Below are positions 38,583 through 49,718 of a stretch of DNA of 64,000 nucleotides, one piece after another. This DNA comes from Temnopleurus reevesii. Lineage: Eukaryota > Echinodermata > Echinoidea > Temnopleuroida > Temnopleuridae. The stretch lies in the NCBI GenBank assembly GCA_036244855.1, contig BQKZ01000279.1, positions 121,918 to 185,917 on the forward strand. Direction: 5' to 3'. The first letter of the stretch is position 1. Each line of letters starts with the position of its first letter. The notes under the pieces were generated by a model. That model saw nothing but the letters and a program-made list of their open reading frames with translations. It was not told where the DNA came from and did no database searches. The translations under genes were made by a program, and so were the position numbers.

Positions 38583-38583
38583 N
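38583..38583. other. Ambiguous base at a probable assembly join
   Basis: A single N separates a truncated retroposon 3' region on the left from copy 2 of the repeat of about 350 bp on the right. Confidence 0.8.
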
Positions 38584-38942
38584 TCTTCAAATACAGTGCC
38601 TTTTCGGTCAATTTTACAGTAAAACCCTGTGTTAGGACGACAAAAAATGCTGAGCAAAATCATGAAAATGTGCACCTGTATAGTTTTATGCATGCCAGTG
38701 GCAGCTGCATTTTTCATGTTTTTCGCAATCTCATTCTGGTTGAAAAATATCAAGTTAAATTTTGCGCTAAAAATCATATTTCAATCTTATTATTCATTTT
38801 GATATAATCATTGAAAATACCAATATTAAAAAAAATGATTTACATTGTTAAGATTAAAAATCACTTTTATTGATAGATGGACTGATAAATAGTCCATCAT
38901 TGTTATCAGTATTATTATCAGTATGTTTGATCTCCTAATATA
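38584..38942. repeat. Copy 2 of the dispersed repeat of about 350 bp
   Basis: Nearly identical to 34921-35270 (see there) and starting at the base after the N. Its left edge is therefore set by the assembly, not necessarily by biology. Open frames on both strands across 38520-38807 run through the N and are not genes. Confidence 0.85.
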
Positions 38943-39973
38943 GGTTTGCCCGGTCAACTTCAAACTAACTCTGACCAAATAAGTAAACATTTCATTCAAA
39001 TTAGACGATATCTTGCGTGTCGTGCATATCGATTTTTGAATTTGACAGAAATAGCAAGCAATTTCGTCTTTGAACGATCGAAATCGTTAATGGCTAAGGG
39101 AATTCGTTTTTGAGCGATGGACTGTGTTTATGAAAAGACGTTTTCGTTTATGTAGTATGCAATTCAAAATTTCATTTATCAACTTAAGGGTCGGCAGCTC
39201 GTGGACAAGCAGTTTTCGAGCAACCTAGTTTTAAAGTATTTATTTCAAATTAGAATTATCACGTTCCTATACAAGCATGATCTAATGTTGTAATTATTAT
39301 CATGGCCATGATGAATATTCATACCATACTGATTTTCAAGAATTTATTGGCTCGTGTATGGTTGCCAGTGCGCAAAGGTCAGCTAATTTTCTCATAAAAA
39401 CATTTTAAGTTCTTGATAAAATCATATTTCTTTTATTATAAATAATAAACTAAGTCTTTTTCAAGGGGCAAAAATAGAGTCAGAGCCAAATGAGAGGTAC
39501 TGTCATCCGACGAAATTGTTGGGGGATAGGTGGAAAGGGATATTCGTGGAAAAATGTAGGGAATGTTCAATTATAACAGGACATATTTTTTTCTTTTCCA
39601 ATCGCGACGATGTTAGAATATGCATTAGTGCACCCTCGAATTTTAGACTCGGAGAAAAAAAAAAGGGGGGGGGGAGTGCTCAGCTGTTTACCCAATTTGT
39701 CGTCCTCGAAAGGAAAGGGGCTGACCCGGGCTGACAAGCAAAAACAAAGGGAAAAAATACAAGGCAAGAAATAAAGGTCGTCACCTCATAAATGCCCCTT
39801 TTGGCGAACAGAACTGACAAGCAACAAACGAAAAAATGTCACCAACTCCTTTGGCGCCCCTTAGTTCTGACTCGGAGGGAGCTAGCGCACCCAAAGCCCT
39901 CCCAGGGTGCACAACATTTTATCAAAATGTGCAGAAACATAAATCATTGAGCCCCCCCCCTGCAAAGAAAAAA
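38943..39973. other. Intergenic between two Ns
   Basis: No gene was recognised. Small A/G and C homopolymer runs lie at 39652-39676 and 39952-39961. This is an island of about 1.4 kb between Ns at 38583 and 39974, so its true genomic neighbours are uncertain. Confidence 0.5.
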
Positions 39974-39974
39974 N
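39974..39974. other. Ambiguous base at the left edge of the tandem array
   Basis: A single N falls exactly before the first base of the 563-bp array. The array's real left boundary and copy number are therefore not established. Confidence 0.85.
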
Positions 39975-42900
39975 TATACATTAAAATTAAAGTCTATGGT
40001 ATATGTACCATACAAATGCTATTAATATCTAATTAATCCTATCTCTTTTATGTTACAGACCCATGATAAATTTTGTGCAAGGAACAGTGCGCTCTGTGTG
40101 ATATATCCTTTGTATATTCTAATTAAACATACGCATCCGATAAAAGTACTAAAGGATATTTAGTACCGTTGATCTCCTCTTTACTTTACCATTTACCATT
40201 GTAAACTATCAGCGAATATTCATGTCGTGAAATCTTTACAGATTGTAGGTTCTACATAATTATTACAAATTGGACATTATGTTTTCTACCTGAAGAAAAT
40301 GTATATTTTTGTAAAAGATGACGGTGTAATGTAATAAACTTGTAATCAAGCGACAAACGGTTTATCAATCATCGTATGCTTCCAATGTTCGATCCTATTT
40401 TTAACCATTTTAATATGAAAAACTTAATTGTTGGACATAACAAACTGACAAAGCTATATTTATTGGTTAAATTACAAGTAATTTTATCACATATGGGATC
40501 CGTAAAGAAAATATGAAATCAAAATGGTCATAAACATTATACATTAAAATTAAAGTCTATGGTATATGTACCATACAAATGCTATTAATATCTAATTAAT
40601 CCTATCTCTTTTATGTTACAGACCCATGATAAATTTTGTGCAAGGAACAGTGCGCTCTGTGTGATATATCCTTTGTATATTCTAATTAAACATACGCATC
40701 CGATAAAAGTACTAAAGGATATTTAGTACCGTTGATCTCCTCTTTACTTTACCATTTACCATTGTAAACTATCAGCGAATATTCATGTCGTGAAATCTTT
40801 ACAGATTGTAGGTTCTACATAATTATTACAAATTGGACATTATGTTTTCTACCTGAAGAAAATGTATATTTTTGTAAAAGATGACGGTGTAATGTAATAA
40901 ACTTGTAATCAAGCGACAAACGGTTTATCAATCATCGTATGCTTCCAATGTTCGATCCTATTTTTAACCATTTTAATATGAAAAACTTAATTGTTGGACA
41001 TAACAAACTGACAAAGCTATATTTATTGGTTAAATTACAAGTAATTTTATCACATATGGGATCCGTAAAGAAAATATGAAATCAAAATGGTCATAAACAT
41101 TATACATTAAAATTAAAGTCTATGGTATATGTACCATACAAATGCTATTAATATCTAATTAATCCTATCTCTTTTATGTTACAGACCCATGATAAATTTT
41201 GTGCAAGGAACAGTGCGCTCTGTGTGATATATCCTTTGTATATTCTAATTAAACATACGCATCCGATAAAAGTACTAAAGGATATTTAGTACCGTTGATC
41301 TCCTCTTTACTTTACCATTTACCATTGTAAACTATCAGCGAATATTCATGTCGTGAAATCTTTACAGATTGTAGGTTCTACATAATTATTACAAATTGGA
41401 CATTATGTTTTCTACCTGAAGAAAATGTATATTTTTGTAAAAGATGACGGTGTAATGTAATAAACTTGTAATCAAGCGACAAACGGTTTATCAATCATCG
41501 TATGCTTCCAATGTTCGATCCTATTTTTAACCATTTTAATATGAAAAACTTAATTGTTGGACATAACAAACTGACAAAGCTATATTTATTGGTTAAATTA
41601 CAAGTAATTTTATCACATATGGGATCCGTAAAGAAAATATGAAATCAAAATGGTCATAAACATTATACATTAAAATTAAAGTCTATGGTATATGTACCAT
41701 ACAAATGCTATTAATATCTAATTAATCCTATCTCTTTTATGTTACAGACCCATGATAAATTTTGTGCAAGGAACAGTGCGCTCTGTGTGATATATCCTTT
41801 GTATATTCTAATTAAACATACGCATCCGATAAAAGTACTAAAGGATATTTAGTACCGTTGATCTCCTCTTTACTTTACCATTTACCATTGTAAACTATCA
41901 GCGAATATTCATGTCGTGAAATCTTTACAGATTGTAGGTTCTACATAATTATTACAAATTGGACATTATGTTTTCTACCTGAAGAAAATGTATATTTTTG
42001 TAAAAGATGACGGTGTAATGTAATAAACTTGTAATCAAGCGACAAACGGTTTATCAATCATCGTATGCTTCCAATGTTCGATCCTATTTTTAACCATTTT
42101 AATATGAAAAACTTAATTGTTGGACATAACAAACTGACAAAGCTATATTTATTGGTTAAATTACAAGTAATTTTATCACATATGGGATCCGTAAAGAAAA
42201 TATGAAATCAAAATGGTCATAAACATTATACATTAAAATTAAAGTCTATGGTATATGTACCATACAAATGCTATTAATATCTAATTAATCCTATCTCTTT
42301 TATGTTACAGACCCATGATAAATTTTGTGCAAGGAACAGTGCGCTCTGTGTGATATATCCTTTGTATATTCTAATTAAACATACGCATCCGATAAAAGTA
42401 CTAAAGGATATTTAGTACCGTTGATCTCCTCTTTACTTTACCATTTACCATTGTAAACTATCAGCGAATATTCATGTCGTGAAATCTTTACAGATTGTAG
42501 GTTCTACATAATTATTACAAATTGGACATTATGTTTTCTACCTGAAGAAAATGTATATTTTTGTAAAAGATGACGGTGTAATGTAATAAACTTGTAATCA
42601 AGCGACAAACGGTTTATCAATCATCGTATGCTTCCAATGTTCGATCCTATTTTTAACCATTTTAATATGAAAAACTTAATTGTTGGACATAACAAACTGA
42701 CAAAGCTATATTTATTGGTTAAATTACAAGTAATTTTATCACATATGGGATCCGTAAAGAAAATATGAAATCAAAATGGTCATAAACATTATACATTAAA
42801 ATTAAAGTCTATGGTATATGTACCATACAAATGCTATTAATATCTAATTAATCCTATCTCTTTTATGTTACAGACCCATGATAAATTTTGTGCAAGGAAC

Positions 42901-45900
42901 AGTGCGCTCTGTGTGATATATCCTTTGTATATTCTAATTAAACATACGCATCCGATAAAAGTACTAAAGGATATTTAGTACCGTTGATCTCCTCTTTACT
43001 TTACCATTTACCATTGTAAACTATCAGCGAATATTCATGTCGTGAAATCTTTACAGATTGTAGGTTCTACATAATTATTACAAATTGGACATTATGTTTT
43101 CTACCTGAAGAAAATGTATATTTTTGTAAAAGATGACGGTGTAATGTAATAAACTTGTAATCAAGCGACAAACGGTTTATCAATCATCGTATGCTTCCAA
43201 TGTTCGATCCTATTTTTAACCATTTTAATATGAAAAACTTAATTGTTGGACATAACAAACTGACAAAGCTATATTTATTGGTTAAATTACAAGTAATTTT
43301 ATCACATATGGGATCCGTAAAGAAAATATGAAATCAAAATGGTCATAAACATTATACATTAAAATTAAAGTCTATGGTATATGTACCATACAAATGCTAT
43401 TAATATCTAATTAATCCTATCTCTTTTATGTTACAGACCCATGATAAATTTTGTGCAAGGAACAGTGCGCTCTGTGTGATATATCCTTTGTATATTCTAA
43501 TTAAACATACGCATCCGATAAAAGTACTAAAGGATATTTAGTACCGTTGATCTCCTCTTTACTTTACCATTTACCATTGTAAACTATCAGCGAATATTCA
43601 TGTCGTGAAATCTTTACAGATTGTAGGTTCTACATAATTATTACAAATTGGACATTATGTTTTCTACCTGAAGAAAATGTATATTTTTGTAAAAGATGAC
43701 GGTGTAATGTAATAAACTTGTAATCAAGCGACAAACGGTTTATCAATCATCGTATGCTTCCAATGTTCGATCCTATTTTTAACCATTTTAATATGAAAAA
43801 CTTAATTGTTGGACATAACAAACTGACAAAGCTATATTTATTGGTTAAATTACAAGTAATTTTATCACATATGGGATCCGTAAAGAAAATATGAAATCAA
43901 AATGGTCATAAACATTATACATTAAAATTAAAGTCTATGGTATATGTACCATACAAATGCTATTAATATCTAATTAATCCTATCTCTTTTATGTTACAGA
44001 CCCATGATAAATTTTGTGCAAGGAACAGTGCGCTCTGTGTGATATATCCTTTGTATATTCTAATTAAACATACGCATCCGATAAAAGTACTAAAGGATAT
44101 TTAGTACCGTTGATCTCCTCTTTACTTTACCATTTACCATTGTAAACTATCAGCGAATATTCATGTCGTGAAATCTTTACAGATTGTAGGTTCTACATAA
44201 TTATTACAAATTGGACATTATGTTTTCTACCTGAAGAAAATGTATATTTTTGTAAAAGATGACGGTGTAATGTAATAAACTTGTAATCAAGCGACAAACG
44301 GTTTATCAATCATCGTATGCTTCCAATGTTCGATCCTATTTTTAACCATTTTAATATGAAAAACTTAATTGTTGGACATAACAAACTGACAAAGCTATAT
44401 TTATTGGTTAAATTACAAGTAATTTTATCACATATGGGATCCGTAAAGAAAATATGAAATCAAAATGGTCATAAACATTATACATTAAAATTAAAGTCTA
44501 TGGTATATGTACCATACAAATGCTATTAATATCTAATTAATCCTATCTCTTTTATGTTACAGACCCATGATAAATTTTGTGCAAGGAACAGTGCGCTCTG
44601 TGTGATATATCCTTTGTATATTCTAATTAAACATACGCATCCGATAAAAGTACTAAAGGATATTTAGTACCGTTGATCTCCTCTTTACTTTACCATTTAC
44701 CATTGTAAACTATCAGCGAATATTCATGTCGTGAAATCTTTACAGATTGTAGGTTCTACATAATTATTACAAATTGGACATTATGTTTTCTACCTGAAGA
44801 AAATGTATATTTTTGTAAAAGATGACGGTGTAATGTAATAAACTTGTAATCAAGCGACAAACGGTTTATCAATCATCGTATGCTTCCAATGTTCGATCCT
44901 ATTTTTAACCATTTTAATATGAAAAACTTAATTGTTGGACATAACAAACTGACAAAGCTATATTTATTGGTTAAATTACAAGTAATTTTATCACATATGG
45001 GATCCGTAAAGAAAATATGAAATCAAAATGGTCATAAACATTATACATTAAAATTAAAGTCTATGGTATATGTACCATACAAATGCTATTAATATCTAAT
45101 TAATCCTATCTCTTTTATGTTACAGACCCATGATAAATTTTGTGCAAGGAACAGTGCGCTCTGTGTGATATATCCTTTGTATATTCTAATTAAACATACG
45201 CATCCGATAAAAGTACTAAAGGATATTTAGTACCGTTGATCTCCTCTTTACTTTACCATTTACCATTGTAAACTATCAGCGAATATTCATGTCGTGAAAT
45301 CTTTACAGATTGTAGGTTCTACATAATTATTACAAATTGGACATTATGTTTTCTACCTGAAGAAAATGTATATTTTTGTAAAAGATGACGGTGTAATGTA
45401 ATAAACTTGTAATCAAGCGACAAACGGTTTATCAATCATCGTATGCTTCCAATGTTCGATCCTATTTTTAACCATTTTAATATGAAAAACTTAATTGTTG
45501 GACATAACAAACTGACAAAGCTATATTTATTGGTTAAATTACAAGTAATTTTATCACATATGGGATCCGTAAAGAAAATATGAAATCAAAATGGTCATAA
45601 ACATTATACATTAAAATTAAAGTCTATGGTATATGTACCATACAAATGCTATTAATATCTAATTAATCCTATCTCTTTTATGTTACAGACCCATGATAAA
45701 TTTTGTGCAAGGAACAGTGCGCTCTGTGTGATATATCCTTTGTATATTCTAATTAAACATACGCATCCGATAAAAGTACTAAAGGATATTTAGTACCGTT
45801 GATCTCCTCTTTACTTTACCATTTACCATTGTAAACTATCAGCGAATATTCATGTCGTGAAATCTTTACAGATTGTAGGTTCTACATAATTATTACAAAT

Positions 45901-48900
45901 TGGACATTATGTTTTCTACCTGAAGAAAATGTATATTTTTGTAAAAGATGACGGTGTAATGTAATAAACTTGTAATCAAGCGACAAACGGTTTATCAATC
46001 ATCGTATGCTTCCAATGTTCGATCCTATTTTTAACCATTTTAATATGAAAAACTTAATTGTTGGACATAACAAACTGACAAAGCTATATTTATTGGTTAA
46101 ATTACAAGTAATTTTATCACATATGGGATCCGTAAAGAAAATATGAAATCAAAATGGTCATAAACATTATACATTAAAATTAAAGTCTATGGTATATGTA
46201 CCATACAAATGCTATTAATATCTAATTAATCCTATCTCTTTTATGTTACAGACCCATGATAAATTTTGTGCAAGGAACAGTGCGCTCTGTGTGATATATC
46301 CTTTGTATATTCTAATTAAACATACGCATCCGATAAAAGTACTAAAGGATATTTAGTACCGTTGATCTCCTCTTTACTTTACCATTTACCATTGTAAACT
46401 ATCAGCGAATATTCATGTCGTGAAATCTTTACAGATTGTAGGTTCTACATAATTATTACAAATTGGACATTATGTTTTCTACCTGAAGAAAATGTATATT
46501 TTTGTAAAAGATGACGGTGTAATGTAATAAACTTGTAATCAAGCGACAAACGGTTTATCAATCATCGTATGCTTCCAATGTTCGATCCTATTTTTAACCA
46601 TTTTAATATGAAAAACTTAATTGTTGGACATAACAAACTGACAAAGCTATATTTATTGGTTAAATTACAAGTAATTTTATCACATATGGGATCCGTAAAG
46701 AAAATATGAAATCAAAATGGTCATAAACATTATACATTAAAATTAAAGTCTATGGTATATGTACCATACAAATGCTATTAATATCTAATTAATCCTATCT
46801 CTTTTATGTTACAGACCCATGATAAATTTTGTGCAAGGAACAGTGCGCTCTGTGTGATATATCCTTTGTATATTCTAATTAAACATACGCATCCGATAAA
46901 AGTACTAAAGGATATTTAGTACCGTTGATCTCCTCTTTACTTTACCATTTACCATTGTAAACTATCAGCGAATATTCATGTCGTGAAATCTTTACAGATT
47001 GTAGGTTCTACATAATTATTACAAATTGGACATTATGTTTTCTACCTGAAGAAAATGTATATTTTTGTAAAAGATGACGGTGTAATGTAATAAACTTGTA
47101 ATCAAGCGACAAACGGTTTATCAATCATCGTATGCTTCCAATGTTCGATCCTATTTTTAACCATTTTAATATGAAAAACTTAATTGTTGGACATAACAAA
47201 CTGACAAAGCTATATTTATTGGTTAAATTACAAGTAATTTTATCACATATGGGATCCGTAAAGAAAATATGAAATCAAAATGGTCATAAACATTATACAT
47301 TAAAATTAAAGTCTATGGTATATGTACCATACAAATGCTATTAATATCTAATTAATCCTATCTCTTTTATGTTACAGACCCATGATAAATTTTGTGCAAG
47401 GAACAGTGCGCTCTGTGTGATATATCCTTTGTATATTCTAATTAAACATACGCATCCGATAAAAGTACTAAAGGATATTTAGTACCGTTGATCTCCTCTT
47501 TACTTTACCATTTACCATTGTAAACTATCAGCGAATATTCATGTCGTGAAATCTTTACAGATTGTAGGTTCTACATAATTATTACAAATTGGACATTATG
47601 TTTTCTACCTGAAGAAAATGTATATTTTTGTAAAAGATGACGGTGTAATGTAATAAACTTGTAATCAAGCGACAAACGGTTTATCAATCATCGTATGCTT
47701 CCAATGTTCGATCCTATTTTTAACCATTTTAATATGAAAAACTTAATTGTTGGACATAACAAACTGACAAAGCTATATTTATTGGTTAAATTACAAGTAA
47801 TTTTATCACATATGGGATCCGTAAAGAAAATATGAAATCAAAATGGTCATAAACATTATACATTAAAATTAAAGTCTATGGTATATGTACCATACAAATG
47901 CTATTAATATCTAATTAATCCTATCTCTTTTATGTTACAGACCCATGATAAATTTTGTGCAAGGAACAGTGCGCTCTGTGTGATATATCCTTTGTATATT
48001 CTAATTAAACATACGCATCCGATAAAAGTACTAAAGGATATTTAGTACCGTTGATCTCCTCTTTACTTTACCATTTACCATTGTAAACTATCAGCGAATA
48101 TTCATGTCGTGAAATCTTTACAGATTGTAGGTTCTACATAATTATTACAAATTGGACATTATGTTTTCTACCTGAAGAAAATGTATATTTTTGTAAAAGA
48201 TGACGGTGTAATGTAATAAACTTGTAATCAAGCGACAAACGGTTTATCAATCATCGTATGCTTCCAATGTTCGATCCTATTTTTAACCATTTTAATATGA
48301 AAAACTTAATTGTTGGACATAACAAACTGACAAAGCTATATTTATTGGTTAAATTACAAGTAATTTTATCACATATGGGATCCGTAAAGAAAATATGAAA
48401 TCAAAATGGTCATAAACATTATACATTAAAATTAAAGTCTATGGTATATGTACCATACAAATGCTATTAATATCTAATTAATCCTATCTCTTTTATGTTA
48501 CAGACCCATGATAAATTTTGTGCAAGGAACAGTGCGCTCTGTGTGATATATCCTTTGTATATTCTAATTAAACATACGCATCCGATAAAAGTACTAAAGG
48601 ATATTTAGTACCGTTGATCTCCTCTTTACTTTACCATTTACCATTGTAAACTATCAGCGAATATTCATGTCGTGAAATCTTTACAGATTGTAGGTTCTAC
48701 ATAATTATTACAAATTGGACATTATGTTTTCTACCTGAAGAAAATGTATATTTTTGTAAAAGATGACGGTGTAATGTAATAAACTTGTAATCAAGCGACA
48801 AACGGTTTATCAATCATCGTATGCTTCCAATGTTCGATCCTATTTTTAACCATTTTAATATGAAAAACTTAATTGTTGGACATAACAAACTGACAAAGCT

Positions 48901-49718
48901 ATATTTATTGGTTAAATTACAAGTAATTTTATCACATATGGGATCCGTAAAGAAAATATGAAATCAAAATGGTCATAAACATTATACATTAAAATTAAAG
49001 TCTATGGTATATGTACCATACAAATGCTATTAATATCTAATTAATCCTATCTCTTTTATGTTACAGACCCATGATAAATTTTGTGCAAGGAACAGTGCGC
49101 TCTGTGTGATATATCCTTTGTATATTCTAATTAAACATACGCATCCGATAAAAGTACTAAAGGATATTTAGTACCGTTGATCTCCTCTTTACTTTACCAT
49201 TTACCATTGTAAACTATCAGCGAATATTCATGTCGTGAAATCTTTACAGATTGTAGGTTCTACATAATTATTACAAATTGGACATTATGTTTTCTACCTG
49301 AAGAAAATGTATATTTTTGTAAAAGATGACGGTGTAATGTAATAAACTTGTAATCAAGCGACAAACGGTTTATCAATCATCGTATGCTTCCAATGTTCGA
49401 TCCTATTTTTAACCATTTTAATATGAAAAACTTAATTGTTGGACATAACAAACTGACAAAGCTATATTTATTGGTTAAATTACAAGTAATTTTATCACAT
49501 ATGGGATCCGTAAAGAAAATATGAAATCAAAATGGTCATAAACATTATACATTAAAATTAAAGTCTATGGTATATGTACCATACAAATGCTATTAATATC
49601 TAATTAATCCTATCTCTTTTATGTTACAGACCCATGATAAATTTTGTGCAAGGAACAGTGCGCTCTGTGTGATATATCCTTTGTATATTCTAATTAAACA
49701 TACGCATCCGATAAAAGT
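39975..49718. repeat. Tandem array: 563-bp unit, 17.3 copies, essentially identical
   Basis: The unit start (TATACATTAAAATTAAAGTC) recurs at 39975, 40538, 41101, 41664, 42227 and so on to 49546, always 563 bp apart. There are 17 full units plus a 173-bp partial unit ending at 49718. I see no indels and no substitutions between units. The unit is AT-rich with no long open frame. It carries two perfect hairpins: TATGGTA-TATG-TACCATA (39995-40012 in unit 1) and GTACTAAA-GGATA-TTTAGTAC (40146-40166). It also has one BamHI-type GGATCC (40496-40501), an AATAAA (40333-40338) and a 3' splice-site-like block (40031-40058). It is best described as a homogenised satellite or minisatellite-scale array. 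Known families: none recognised. Near-perfect identity means very recent amplification, strong homogenisation or an assembly artefact. Confidence 0.95.

Noticed and set aside
38520..38807. Plus- and minus-strand frames crossing the N at 38583
   Set aside because: Both run over an assembly join between two repeats and contain an undefined residue.
39836..40036. 66-codon plus-strand frame reaching into the array
   Set aside because: It crosses the N at 39974, so it is an artefact of the join.
39975..49718. Array as a CRISPR array, rDNA cluster or histone cluster
   Set aside because: There are no short repeats with unique spacers, the unit contains no rRNA-like or histone-like sequence, and the genome is eukaryotic.
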